Positions 1-8,097 of a DNA stretch of 64,000 bases are shown here, one piece after another; positions within the stretch are counted from its first letter, which is position 1, and each line of letters begins with the position of its first letter. Source of the DNA: DASUPK01 sp963848955 (GTDB taxonomy: Bacteria; Actinomycetota; Thermoleophilia; Solirubrobacterales; 70-9). The notes under the pieces were generated by a model. That model made no database searches, was not told the origin of the DNA, and saw only the letters and a list, made by a program, of their open reading frames with translations. Location of the stretch: contig CAWKFQ010000020.1 in NCBI GenBank assembly GCA_963848955.1, positions 1 through 64,000 on the forward strand, written 5' to 3'. Made by a program: the position numbers and the translations under genes.

Positions 1-1
1 C

Positions 2-454
2 CAGATGATGGATGCGCTCGAGGTCGGAAGGGTGAACGTCGCCGCTCGCGGCGTCGGCCTCGCCCAGCGGGCTCTCGAGCTGGCGCTCCGCTACAGCCAG
101 GAGCGAAAGACCTTCGGCAAGCCGATCGCAGAGCACCAGGCGATCCAGTTCAAGCTCGCCGACATGGCGACCAAGATCGAGGCGGCGCGCCTCCTCACCT
201 GCAAGGCCGCGCGGATGAAGGACGCCGGCGAGCGCTCGGACCTCGAGGCCGGGATGGCGAAGCTGCTCGCCTCCGAGACCGGCAAGGAGGTCGTCGAGGA
301 GTCATTTCGCATCCACGGCGGCTACGGCTACTCGAAGGAGTACGAGATCGAGCGGCTCTACCGCGACGCTCCCCTGCTGCTGATCGGCGAGGGCACCTCC
401 GAGATCCAGCGGATGGTGATCGGCAGGAAGCTGCTGGAGCGCAACAAGATCTGA
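2..454 (+). CDS. Acyl-CoA dehydrogenase, C-terminal part (cut by window start)
   Basis: FAD-dependent alpha,beta-dehydrogenation of an acyl-CoA; only the C-terminal helical domain (about 150 residues) is inside the window, and the frame is open at base 2. The sequence shows the family's RKTFGKPIAEHQAIQFKLAD helix, RIHGGYGYSKEYEIERLYRD, and the closing GEGTSEIQRMVIGRKLL that contacts FAD. The acyl substrate cannot be told from this part. The next gene, an SDR, begins right at its stop, so the two may be co-transcribed. A role as methylsuccinyl-CoA dehydrogenase of the ethylmalonyl-CoA pathway is possible by context but is not supported by any residue I can see. Confidence 0.9.
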   Translation, partial: QMMDALEVGRVNVAARGVGLAQRALELALRYSQERKTFGKPIAEHQAIQFKLADMATKIEAARLLTCKAARMKDAGERSDLEAGMAKLLASETGKEVVEESFRIHGGYGYSKEYEIERLYRDAPLLLIGEGTSEIQRMVIGRKLLERNKI

Positions 455-1120
455 CGCCGGTCGCCCTGGTCAGCGGGGCAAGTAGGGGGATCGGCGCCGA
501 GATCGCCCGCCAGCTCGCCGTCCGATCACGGCTTCGTCGTGTTCGCCGGCGCCAGGGATCCCGACGACGTCGAGGAGGCTGAGGGGATCATCCCCATCGA
601 GCTCGACGTCACCGATCAGGACGAGGTCTACTCGGCCCTGGAACTGATCGGCTCCGATCCGGGTCATCTCGACGCGTTGGTCAACAACGCTGGCGTCTAC
701 GGCGATCCAGTCGGGGCCGCGGACTACGACCTCGACCGCGCACACGAGGTTCTGGAGGTCAACACGTTCGGCCCCTGGAGGCTGATCGAGGCGTTCCTGC
801 CGCTGCTCCACCGCAGCTCCCAGCCGCGGATAGTCAACGTCTCCAGCGGGGCGGGCCAGCTGTCCGACATGAACGGAGGCCGAGCGGCCTATCGCGTCTC
901 CAAGGCGGCGCTCAACGCGCTCACACGCACGCTCGCCTGGGACGAGGACGACGTCAAGGTCAACGCGATGTGCCCGGGGTGGGTCCGCACCGACATGGGC
1001 GGCCCCACGGCGCCGAGGTCGGTCGAGGAGGGCGCGGATACCGCCGTCTGGCTGGCGACCCTGCCGGACGACGGCCCGACGGGTGGCTTCTTCCGCAACC
1101 GCGAGCCAATACCGTGGTGA
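451..1120 (+). CDS. Short-chain dehydrogenase/reductase, frameshifted near 520
   Basis: NAD(P)-dependent oxidoreductase of the SDR family, substrate unknown. The N-terminal nucleotide-binding motif VSGASRGIGAEIARQLA is read from about 460 in one frame. After a one-base shift near 517-523 the rest follows in another frame: GFVVFAGARDPDDVEE, ELDVTDQDEV, NNAG (residues about 70-73) and the catalytic Ser/Tyr-x3-Lys as NVSSGAG and AAYRVSKAALNALTRTLA. The C-terminal PGWVRTDMGG is typical. No ATG lies at the 5' end; a CTG overlapping the stop of the upstream gene (CTGA) is the nearest candidate, so the start is uncertain. The shift looks like a sequencing indel because both halves are well conserved. 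Confidence 0.8.
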
Positions 1121-1121
1121 G

Positions 1122-1489
1122 ATGGCGTCGACCCAGGACCTGATCAAGACCGCGATCGAGCGCTTCCAGGCGGAGGTTCCGGCCCTCGCGCAGCTCAAGC
1201 TGGTCTTCGAGCTGGAGCTCAGAGGGAGGGGCGACGTGCAGATGTTCCGGGTGGAGGTGCCCGGACCCAAGATCACCAAGGCGGCCTCTACGGAGGACGC
1301 GCGGGTGACGCGTGGCGATCCCGCGCTCCGACTTCAACGAGCTGGCGACCGAGGGGCATGTCGAGCGACTACATCGCGGCGGTCGAGAACGGGCACATCC
1401 GGGCGAGCGGAGACACGAACATCCAGAAGCTCATCGCTCAGGTGGTACAGCGCCACGAGCAGCGCGTCCGGACCAAGAAGGTCCACTAG
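1122..1489 (+). CDS. Conserved hypothetical protein, frameshifted
   Basis: Read with at least two frame changes (about 1300-1320 and 1355-1365), this gives a protein of about 120 residues: MASTQDLIKTAIERFQAEV, LKLVFELELRGRGDVQMFRV, then RSDFNELATEG and SDYIAAVENGHIRASGDTN ending RTKKVH. The pattern of a beta-rich N-terminus followed by a short helical end with 'GHIRASGD' recalls SCP2-like lipid-binding proteins, but I cannot assign it with confidence. It starts 1 nt after the SDR stop, and the next gene starts 3 nt after its own stop, so it sits inside a tight plus-strand operon. Confidence 0.55.
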
Positions 1490-1492
1490 GGA

Positions 1493-2602
1493 GTGGCGAG
1501 CAGGGGGGTCGATCCGGCCCGGCTGGCGAGGGTCCGCGCGGCCGCGCAGCTGCTCCACCGGCCGGCTGCGGCCAAGGACCCCGCGGAGATCGCGAGGGCG
1601 ATCGCGCGGAGCCCAGGCGCAGGACGTATACGCGGGCCCGCTCCACTTCCGCTCGCGCAGCCGGCAGCCTGACCGCGGCTGACATCCAACGCGCCCGCAC
1701 GGAGGAGCGCTCGCTTCTCCGCATCTGGGTGATGCGCATGACGATTCACCTGATCCCGACCGAGGACGCGGCCTGGTGGCTGCCGTTGTTCGAGCCGGAT
1801 ATCGCGCGCTGGCAGCGCAGGCGGCTCGGTGAGCTCGGGATGGCGGCGCGCGACGTGGACAAGGCGCTCGCGGTGATCGCTCGTGCGCTGGACCGACGAG
1901 GGGCCGATGACGAGAACGGAGGCACGGGAGCGGGTCGAGAAGGCGGGGGTCAAGCTCGACCACGCAGACCGGGATGCACATCGTCGGACTTGCGGTGACC
2001 TCCGGGATCGCCTGCCTGGGTCCCGACCGAGGCAGGCAGACCTGCCTGGTTCTCCGCGAGGACTGGATCGGGAAGCTGCCCAACGGTCGATCGGGCGACG
2101 GGCCTTGCCGAGCTGGCTCGCGTCTACGTCCGGGCCTTCGCACCAACGACGGACCGTGACTTCGCCTACTGGTCGGGCCTCGGGCTGCGCGAGGTGAGGT
2201 CCGGGCTGGAGGCGATCGCCTCGCGAGATCGAGGAGGTCCGAGTGGGGGAGGAGACGATGCTCGCGCCGCGCGGCGGGCTCGCCCGGCTTCCGCGCAAGG
2301 GCCAGGTGCGGATGCTCGGCAACTTCGACACCTATCTGCTCGGCTGGAAGGACCGCACCTTCTCGGTCGCCGGGGAGCACGCGATCCACGTCAAGGAGGG
2401 GGGCGGGGGTTGGATCCGGCCGGTGATCGTCGAGGACGGGATCGTCGTCGGGGGTTGGCGCTCGGCGCGCAAGAGCGGTCGGCTGGAGATCTCGCTCAAC
2501 CTGCCCAAGGCGGAGCGCGACCGGCTCGGGGACGCGATCGAGGCCGAGATCGCCGACATCGCCCGCTTCGAAGGTGTGGAGGCCACGATTGCCCAGAGTT
2601 AG
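1493..2602 (+). CDS. Winged-helix DNA-binding protein (HTH_42/YcaQ-like), multiply frameshifted
   Basis: Member of the HTH_42 family (PF06224), whose studied relatives include YcaQ/AlkX, a DNA interstrand-crosslink glycosylase; many actinobacterial members are uncharacterised. Seen across frames: GTG start, ARLARVRAAAQLLHRP, LLRIWVMRMTIHLIPTED, WQRRRLGELGM, MTRTEARERVEKAGV (winged helix), MHIVGLAVTSGIACLGP, LVLREDWIGKLP, RVYVRAFAPTTDRDFAYWSG, and the C-terminal LGNFDTYLLGWKDR with RPVIVEDGIVVGGWR. About 365 residues if repaired, the usual length. At least four one-base shifts are needed (about 1600, 1895, 1970 and 2090). Its stop TAG abuts a conserved hairpin element at 2602-2634. Confidence 0.75.
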
Positions 2603-2634
2603 ACGGGTCGCCCCTTCGGGGCGCCCTCGCATAA
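2602..2634 (+). promoter_or_regulatory. Conserved hairpin element, copy A (upstream of maoC)
   Basis: GACGGGT, then a perfect 6-bp hairpin CGCCCC-TTC-GGGGCG, then CCCTCGCATAA. The GGG of the left flank can pair with the CCC of the right flank around an unpaired T. The right end runs into TAACAT, a -10-like hexamer 9 nt before the maoC ATG. Four other copies exist in the window with different but still complementary arms (17060, 24703, 30662, 38401). Confidence 0.7.
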
Positions 2635-2646
2635 CATGCCGCGCCG

Positions 2647-3162
2647 ATGAGCGACGAGAACCACCAGCTGACCACCGACCAGTCCGAGCGCGAGGCCTCC
2701 GGCGCGCACGAGTACGGGCGCTACCTGGAGGAGTTCGAGGTCGGGGCGGTCTACAAGCACTGGCCGGCGAAGACGATCACGGAGTCCGAGGACCACCTCT
2801 TCTGCCTGCTGACGATGAACCACCACCCGCTGCACATCAACGACGTCTACGCGTCGAACAGCCAGCAGGGGAGAAACGTGGTGGCCGGCCCGTATGTCTA
2901 CTCGCTGGTGTTCGGCATGACGGTCAACGACGTCTCGGGCAAGGCGATCGCCAACCTGGCGACCGACGAGCTCAGCCATCCAAACCCCGTCTTCCACGGC
3001 GACACGCTCTTCGTCGAGTCGGAGGTGCTCGAGGTGCGACCCTCGCAGTCGAAGCCGGACCGCGGCGTCGTCCGCGTCCATACCCGCGCTTACAACCAGG
3101 ATGGGACACTGGTGGCGGAGTTCAAGCGGGCCGTCCTGGTGCCGCGGAAGACCGAGGGTTAG
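2647..3162 (+). CDS. MaoC-family (hot-dog) enoyl/mesaconyl-CoA-type hydratase
   Basis: Intact 171-residue hot-dog-fold hydratase. The expected catalytic Asp/His segment is visible as LLTMNHHPLHINDVYA (about residues 55-70), followed by VAGPYVYSLVFGMTVND and HPNPVFHGDTLFVESEV. Length and sequence resemble the MaoC proteins next to CitE-type lyases and acyl-CoA dehydrogenases in mycobacteria (itaconyl/mesaconyl-type hydratases), not the ~340-residue mesaconyl-CoA hydratase of Rhodobacter. Preceded by hairpin element copy A, which it shares with ccr and the 3-hydroxybutyryl-CoA dehydrogenase gene; this supports a place in C4/C5 acyl-CoA metabolism, but the substrate is inferred. Confidence 0.85.
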   Translation: MSDENHQLTTDQSEREASGAHEYGRYLEEFEVGAVYKHWPAKTITESEDHLFCLLTMNHHPLHINDVYASNSQQGRNVVAGPYVYSLVFGMTVNDVSGKAIANLATDELSHPNPVFHGDTLFVESEVLEVRPSQSKPDRGVVRVHTRAYNQDGTLVAEFKRAVLVPRKTEG

Positions 3163-3172
3163 GAGAGAGACG

Positions 3173-3371
3173 ATGAACCTGAAGCGACTCACGGACCGGG
3201 CCAAGGACTTGGTCAACAAGCGCGGCGGAACGCGGCGCCCTCAAGGAGGATGCGGAGGAGCTCAAGGACATCGCCTCGGGCAAAGGGAGCCTCAAGGACA
3301 AGGCCAAGGCCGCCGGCGAGGCGATCAAGGACCCGGGCGCGCCCGGCGAGGAGAAGCCGAGGCCCGAGTAG
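3173..3371 (+). CDS. Small lysine-rich helical protein (MT0933-antitoxin-like), frameshifted
   Basis: A protein of about 65 residues read with one shift near 3230: MNLKRLTDRAKDLVNKRGG then LKEDAEELKDIASGKG and LKDKAKAAGEAIKDPG. Amphipathic helices rich in K/D/E with 'DKAKD' repeats resemble the MT0933-like 'antitoxin' family (PF14013) and CsbD-type stress proteins. Good Shine-Dalgarno (AGGAGAGAG) 10 nt before ATG, only 10 nt after the maoC stop, so probably co-transcribed with maoC. No partner toxin is visible. Function unknown. Confidence 0.6.
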
Positions 3372-3377
3372 CTCGGC

Positions 3378-3842
3378 TCAGCAGGACAGCTCTTGGACGT
3401 CGTAGCCGGGAGGCGGGCCAAGAGCCTCCCTGGTGCATCGGAAATCGGTGACGGTGGTGCGAATCCGGCCTTTCTTCGTGCGGGTGACGATCTCGTTCCA
3501 CTGCCAGTGATAGGCGTAGACGTCCGGATTCGTCTCGCCGGGGAACGGGGGGCTGCCGTCGTCGGTGTGATGGACATCCGCCATGAAGGCACTCCCTTGG
3601 CGGGTCAGCTTGCCGACGTTCTTGCAGCCACCGCCGACGAGCAGGCCGTAGGGCGGCGGCTCGATCGTGAACCCCATCGCGTTGTACTTGGCCCGGTACT
3701 GCTCGGCGCTCTGGAAAATCGCGTCGGTCGTCTGATCGCAGGTCAGCCTGAGCCGCTTGTGCTTCTTCGCGTCGGCTCCACCGGTAACCGCTACGGCGGT
3801 CACGAGCAGAAGCAGGGCGGTGGCGGTCAGCAGCCTTCGCAT
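3378..3842 (-). CDS. Secreted protein of unknown function
   Basis: Intact 154-residue protein with a clear Sec signal peptide (MRRLLTATALLLLVTAVAVTGGADA, cleavage near residue 25) and a mature domain holding four cysteines (LTCDQT, GGGCKN, DFRCTRE, final C) that could form two disulfides. No family recognised. It has no Shine-Dalgarno; instead a TAGGTT hexamer lies 8 nt before the ATG, consistent with a leaderless transcript. Convergent with the maoC operon; the two 3' ends are 6 nt apart. Confidence 0.75.
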   Translation of the reverse strand: MRRLLTATALLLLVTAVAVTGGADAKKHKRLRLTCDQTTDAIFQSAEQYRAKYNAMGFTIEPPPYGLLVGGGCKNVGKLTRQGSAFMADVHHTDDGSPPFPGETNPDVYAYHWQWNEIVTRTKKGRIRTTVTDFRCTREALGPPPGYDVQELSC

Positions 3843-3850
3843 CGCCGGCG

Positions 3851-3856
3851 AACCTA
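3851..3856 (-). promoter_or_regulatory. -10-like hexamer TAGGTT, leaderless start
   Basis: Eight bases before the ATG at 3842; no ribosome binding site between. Confidence 0.45.
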
Positions 3857-3903
3857 GCCACCGGCGCTCATCAAATGCTCATCGGAGTGGGATCGTGGCT
3901 AGA

Positions 3904-4472
3904 TCAGTGCGCCTCGTCCGGCGCGTGCGCCGGCGGGCGTGACTCCTCGGCGAGCGAGGTGATCTCGAGCACGCCCGCGCGAGGCCTCCTCGAGCACCTC
4001 GGTGGCCTCCTCTGCGGAGCGGGCGTAGAGCTCGACCAGCAGGTGGACGATGATCCGCTCCTCGTCGTGCTTGTGGAAGCGGACGTGGGTGAAGAACTCG
4101 CGCGTCCCGGCCTCGCCGAAGGAGCCGTAGGTGAGCGACTCGGCGGCCTCGGGCCCGGAGCAGCTCTCGACCTGGTCCTGGTCGACCTGCACGGTGCAGG
4201 AGGCGACCCAGGGGGTGCCGGCGACCATCCGCTCCCAGCGGTCCTCGACCGGGACGACCCTGTCCTCCTGGATCGTCAGGTGGGGCTGGTCGTGGAGGCA
4301 GCGCAGGCACTGGACTACGGCCTCCTGGACCTCGTCCAGGCGCTCCGCGGGCTCGCCGCGTCTCGGGGTCGATCCGCAGGATCGCGTCGTAGTGCATCTG
4401 CACCTCGAGATCCCGGGCCCAGCAGCGGTAGCAGCGAAGCCACGCCGAGCGGTCTCCGTTGAGTTCGTTCAT
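3904..4472 (-). CDS. Conserved hypothetical protein with two CxxC knuckles, frameshifted
   Basis: About 190 residues read with shifts near 4350 and 3985. The N-terminus MNELNGDRSAWLRCYRCWAR and a second pair (CLRCLH, about residues 58-63, seen in a different frame) could bind one zinc. The middle is TWVASCTV-like beta sequence, then TREFFTHVRFHKHDEERI, and a helix ARSAEEATEVLEEAS. In the repaired frame the end is LEITSLAEESRPPAHAPDEAH. No family recognised; it sits between two small secreted-protein genes, all on the minus strand. Confidence 0.6.
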
Positions 4473-4531
4473 CTCTCCCTATTGAAGCGCCCCGCCGCTC
4501 CCGGCGCCACCCTTTGCGACCGAGAGGGGGG

Positions 4532-4804
4532 TCAGGTCTGCCAGTGGATTCGCTTGTTCTGCAGCCTGCAGTTCACCTCGACGATGCGGCCGCCGGAGCT
4601 CCTGCCGCTGCAGTCGAACCCCTGGACGTGGGTCTTTCGACGGTTCTTGAACTCCTTGACGATCGCCTTGGCCTTCCAGCAGGCGGTCCCGCCCTTCACG
4701 GTCACACCCCCGCCGCAGTTGACGGCCCCGGCCGGGCCAGCGGCGATCAGCAGGCCCACGCAGACGAGGCAGGCCAGAGCAGCGGTTGTCAGCAGTCGTC
4801 TCAT
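4532..4804 (-). CDS. Small secreted protein
   Basis: Ninety residues: Sec signal peptide MRRLLTTAALACLVCVGLLI with cleavage after AGPAGA, then a ~65-residue mature part with four cysteines (NCGGG, ACWKA, FDCSG, VNCRL) and many basic residues. Same signal-peptide opening (MRRLLT) as the secreted protein at 3378-3842. The ATG lies 12 nt after the ethylmalonyl-CoA mutase stop, so it is probably read from the mutase transcript. Function unknown. Confidence 0.7.
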   Translation of the reverse strand: MRRLLTTAALACLVCVGLLIAAGPAGAVNCGGGVTVKGGTACWKAKAIVKEFKNRRKTHVQGFDCSGRSSGGRIVEVNCRLQNKRIHWQT

Positions 4805-4815
4805 CAATCCCTCCC

Positions 4816-6816
4816 TCAGGCTGGCTGGGCGGCGCGGTGGCGCTCGGCCACCAGGTCCGCGATCTCTCGCATGATTATGTTGATCTCGAAGTCCTTGGGT
4901 GTGTAGACGCCGGCGACGCCTGCCTCGCGCATGGCGGCGGCATCCGCGGCCGGGATGATCCCGCCGACCACGACGGGGATGTCGGCGCCCTGCTCTCGCA
5001 GAAGCTCGACGACGCGGGGGACGAGCTCGCGGTGCGAGCCGGAGAGGATCGAGAGGCCCACCACGTCGACGTCCTCCTGGACGGCGGAGTTCGCGATCTG
5101 CTCCGGCGTCAGACGGATGCCCTGATAGATCACCTCCATGCCCACGTCTCGGGCTCGGACGGCGATCTGCTCGGCGCCGTTCGAGTGGCCGTCGAGGCCG
5201 GGCTTGCCGACCAGGATCCGGATCGGGTGCCCGATCTCGTCGGCGACCTTGGAGACCAGGGCCCGGACCTCGCCGAGCAGGTCGCCGTTCACCGCGGCAC
5301 CGCCGGCCGCCTCCGAGACTCCGGTCGGGGCGCGGTAGTCGCCAAAGACCCCGCGCAGGACGCCCGCCCACTCGCCGGTCGTGGCGCCGGCCTTGGCTGC
5401 CTCCATCGTCGCGGGCATGATGTTCGCGCTCTCGTCGCGGGCGGCCTCGGCGAGACTCTCCAGGGCTGCGTCAACGGCCGCTTGGTCGCGCTGCGAGCGC
5501 CACTCCTCGAGAGCGACGATCCGCTCGTGCTCGACCTCGGGATCGGGGGTGAGGATGCCGCCGTCCTCTGCGGCGGTGAGCGGCGAATCCTCGGTCTCTG
5601 TGAACTTGTTCTGCCCGACGACGACGATCTCGCCCCGCTCGATCTTGGCGATTCGCTCGCGGTTCGACTCGACCAGCCTTGCCTTCATGTACGGGACCGC
5701 CTCGACCGCGCCGCCATTTTCCTCGACCGCCTTCATCTCGGCCTTGGCACCCTCGACGAGTTCGGCTACCAGGCCCTCCATCACCTTCGAGCCTTCGAAG
5801 ATGTCCGGGTACTCGAGCAGGTCTGTCTCGTTGGCCAGGATCTGCTGGATCCGCAGGCTCCACTGCTGATCCCAGGGGCGGGGGAGGCCGAGCGCCTCGT
5901 TCCAAGCCGGCAGCTGGATCGCCCGGGCACGGGCGTCGCGTCCCATTGTCACCGCAAGCGCTTCGAGCACGATCCGGGGCACGTTGTTCTCGGGCTGGGA
6001 CTCGGTCAGGCCGAGGGAGTTCACCTGGACGCCGTAGCGGAGGCGCAGGAACTTCGGCTCGGTCACCCCGTAGCGGTTGCGGCCGATCCACTCCCACATC
6101 TCGCCCATGGCGCGGAGCTTGGCGTGCTCCTCGATGAAGCGGACGCCGGCGTTGACGAAGAAGGAGATGCGACCGAAGACCCGGGGGAAGTCCTCCTCGG
6201 AGACCTGGCCGCGGGCCTTGACCTCGTCGAGTACCGCGATCGCGGTGGAGAGGGCGTAGGCGATCTCCTGCACGGGCGTCGCGCCCGCCTCCTGCAGGTG
6301 GTAGGAGCAGACATTGATCGGGTTCCAATTGGGGATCTCGTTGACGGTGAAGGCGACCGTGTCGGCGATCAGCCGCATCGAGGGCCCGGGTGGGAAGGCG
6401 TAGGTGCCGCGGGAGAGGTACTCCTTGATGATGTCGTTCTGGGTCGTGCCGGCCAGCGCGTCCCGCTTGACCCCGTTCTCCTCCGCGACCGTCGCGTAGA
6501 GGGCCAGGAGCCAGGCCGCGGTGGCGTTGATCGTCATCGAGGTGTTCATCTCGTCGAGCGGGATCCCGTCGAAGAGCGTGTGCATGTCGCCCTTGTGGAC
6601 GATCGAGACGCCGACCTTCCCCACCTCGCCGCGGGCGAGCTCGGCGTCGGGGTCGTAGCCGGTCTGGGTGGGGAGATCGAAGGCGACCGAGAGGCCGGTC
6701 TGACCCTTGGCGAGGTTCTTGCGGTAGAGCTCGTTCGAGCGGCGGGCATCTGAATGCCCCGCGTAGGTCCGCATTACCCACGGCCGGTCCCGCTCCGGCA
6801 GGCGGTGCTCGCTCAT
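4816..6816 (-). CDS. ecm: Ethylmalonyl-CoA mutase (MeaA/Ecm-type B12 mutase)
   Basis: Adenosylcobalamin-dependent carbon-skeleton mutase, 666 residues, intact. Substrate domain: RTYAGHSDARRSNELYRKNL, GQTGLSVAFDLPTQTGYDPD, DEMNTSMTINATAAWLL, GTTQNDIIKEYLSRGTY, NVCSYHLQEAGATPVQE, LPAWNEALGLPRPWDQQWSL. C-terminal B12-binding domain (from about residue 530): KPGLDGHSNGAEQIAVRARD carries the DxHxxG-type cobalt-ligand motif, then LSILSGSH and VVVGGIIP. The YAGHS and DLPTQTGYD signatures and the single-chain ~660-residue form match ethylmalonyl-CoA mutase (2R-ethylmalonyl-CoA to methylsuccinyl-CoA) better than methylmalonyl-CoA mutase, which has QYAGFS and is ~730 residues. Acts with Ccr (15783-17048) in the ethylmalonyl-CoA pathway. 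A GGCACCGC/GCGGTGCC hairpin lies about 45 nt upstream. Confidence 0.85.
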   Translation of the reverse strand: MSEHRLPERDRPWVMRTYAGHSDARRSNELYRKNLAKGQTGLSVAFDLPTQTGYDPDAELARGEVGKVGVSIVHKGDMHTLFDGIPLDEMNTSMTINATAAWLLALYATVAEENGVKRDALAGTTQNDIIKEYLSRGTYAFPPGPSMRLIADTVAFTVNEIPNWNPINVCSYHLQEAGATPVQEIAYALSTAIAVLDEVKARGQVSEEDFPRVFGRISFFVNAGVRFIEEHAKLRAMGEMWEWIGRNRYGVTEPKFLRLRYGVQVNSLGLTESQPENNVPRIVLEALAVTMGRDARARAIQLPAWNEALGLPRPWDQQWSLRIQQILANETDLLEYPDIFEGSKVMEGLVAELVEGAKAEMKAVEENGGAVEAVPYMKARLVESNRERIAKIERGEIVVVGQNKFTETEDSPLTAAEDGGILTPDPEVEHERIVALEEWRSQRDQAAVDAALESLAEAARDESANIMPATMEAAKAGATTGEWAGVLRGVFGDYRAPTGVSEAAGGAAVNGDLLGEVRALVSKVADEIGHPIRILVGKPGLDGHSNGAEQIAVRARDVGMEVIYQGIRLTPEQIANSAVQEDVDVVGLSILSGSHRELVPRVVELLREQGADIPVVVGGIIPAADAAAMREAGVAGVYTPKDFEINIIMREIADLVAERHRAAQPA

Positions 6817-6951
6817 GGGCTAATGGTAAGTCCCAGGCAATCGGCACCGCGCCAGGCGGTGCCCGCCCTGCGCCTGACCGCTCCGACCGAGGTTGCACGG
6901 TGTTCTTGCAGTCTCCGCGGCCCTCGTGGTTACGCTCACGCCCGGATACGC

Positions 6952-7653
6952 ATGAGAACGAAGCTGACAGCCCTGATCGTCGCCTGCGCGGCCCTCGCGG
7001 CCGGCGCGGTCGCCCAAGCGGCCCCGATCCCGGTCGCGGTCTACACCTTCCAGGGCCAGGACGACGTGAACGCGTTCCAGAAGGTCTTCGGCGACAAGTG
7101 CAAGCGCAAGTGGGCCGGCAATCAGGCGATGTCGATCGCCATCAGGGAGGGCAATTCGTGCAGCTACCGCTCCTCCGTGGTCGCCGACTCGTCCGACCAG
7201 TACGCGGACCAGGGGATGGTGGCCACCACGACGGTCGGCGGCGGGACGACGAAGCTACAGACCAAGTCGTTCGTCGGGGTCGGGGTGCGCCGCAGCGACA
7301 CTGCCGGCTACGTGCTGAGGATCCTCCCGAACAAGCACAAGTGGCAGTACCTCCGCGACCCCAAGGGGACGGCGGGGCTGAAGCTCGAGGCGTCGGGCAG
7401 CGGCAAGTTCGTCAAGCTCGGCTCCAAGCCGAACGTGATCGCGCTTCGCGCCTTCTCACGCGGCGGCACCACCACCAGCGTGATCGCCTCGGTCAACGGC
7501 CGCGGCGTGGTGTCCGCCACCGACTCGGGCGCTGACCAGCCCGACGGCCGCCAGACCGTGCTCACAGCGGGCGCCAAGGGCTCCGGCTCCGGCGCCGGGA
7601 TCATGGGCGTCTTCGACAACGTCACGGTCCAGGTCCCGAACCCCTTCGGGTAG
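6952..7653 (+). CDS. Secreted protein, possible beta-sandwich (LamG/DUF1080-like)
   Basis: Intact 233-residue protein. Signal peptide MRTKLTALIVACAALAAGAVAQA, cleavage near residue 24, then a beta-rich mature domain with GVGVRRSDTAGYVLRILPN, LKLEASGSGKFVKLG and VIASVNGRGVVSATD, and a closing GIMGVFDNVTVQV. That last pattern (a GxFDNV strand) is common in concanavalin-like/DUF1080-type wall or glycan-binding domains, but the assignment is tentative. The ATG directly before the signal peptide was chosen as start. Divergent from ecm. Confidence 0.7.
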   Translation: MRTKLTALIVACAALAAGAVAQAAPIPVAVYTFQGQDDVNAFQKVFGDKCKRKWAGNQAMSIAIREGNSCSYRSSVVADSSDQYADQGMVATTTVGGGTTKLQTKSFVGVGVRRSDTAGYVLRILPNKHKWQYLRDPKGTAGLKLEASGSGKFVKLGSKPNVIALRAFSRGGTTTSVIASVNGRGVVSATDSGADQPDGRQTVLTAGAKGSGSGAGIMGVFDNVTVQVPNPFG

Positions 7654-7697
7654 ACCGACCCGGGCGGCAAATCCCCGTTCGCCCGAGCCGAATCCTC

Positions 7698-7703
7698 TAA
7701 ATT
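7698..7703 (+). promoter_or_regulatory. -10-like hexamer TAAATT, leaderless start of clpS
   Basis: Seven bases before the GTG at 7711; no Shine-Dalgarno in the gap. Confidence 0.45.
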
Positions 7704-7710
7704 CGGCCGG

Positions 7711-8001
7711 GTGGCCACGACCACGGTTGAGAGGCCCAAGGCGGCAGGTCCCGAGGAGGGCGTGGGAGGGAATTGGCTCGTGATCGTCATGAACGACGAC
7801 CACAACACCTTCGATCACGTCGCGCACACCCTGTCCAGCGTGATTCCGGGAGTGAGCCTCGATCGCGGCTACCGCTACGCGGACAAGATCCACAGCAGCG
7901 GCAAGGCCGCGGTCTGGACCGGACCGCGCGAGCCGGCGGAGCTCTATTGGGAGCAGCTCAAGGGAGCCGGCCTCACCATGGCGCCGCTGGAGCAGCACTA
8001 G
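7711..8001 (+). CDS. clpS: ClpS-type adaptor of the ClpAP/ClpCP protease
   Basis: Delivers N-degron substrates to the Clp unfoldase. Intact, 96 residues, GTG start. After a disordered N-terminus it shows the ClpS core WLVIVMNDDHNTFDHVAHTL (residues about 22-41), where NDDHNTFDHV is the family's N-end recognition and hinge segment, followed by ADKIHSSGKAAVWTGPREPA and AELYWEQLKGAGLTMAPLE, the Clp-contacting end. Single gene between unrelated neighbours. Confidence 0.92.
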   Translation: MATTTVERPKAAGPEEGVGGNWLVIVMNDDHNTFDHVAHTLSSVIPGVSLDRGYRYADKIHSSGKAAVWTGPREPAELYWEQLKGAGLTMAPLEQH

Positions 8002-8097
8002 ACGGTCAAGGTCTCTCGGCCGGCGTTGGGCGGCGCTCACTACGATCCTCGAGTGAGGCATCCAGCTGTGTGAAACCACAGCCCAGGAGGAGACGAG

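Noticed and set aside
2..454. Methylsuccinyl-CoA dehydrogenase of the ethylmalonyl-CoA pathway
   Set aside because: The C-terminal signature (GEGTSEIQRMVIGR) fits general acyl-CoA dehydrogenases and not the longer Msd type; most of the protein is outside the window.
4786..6753. 655-codon open frame antisense to ecm
   Set aside because: High-GC codon bias on the ecm strand leaves the complementary frame open; its translation has no recognisable domain.
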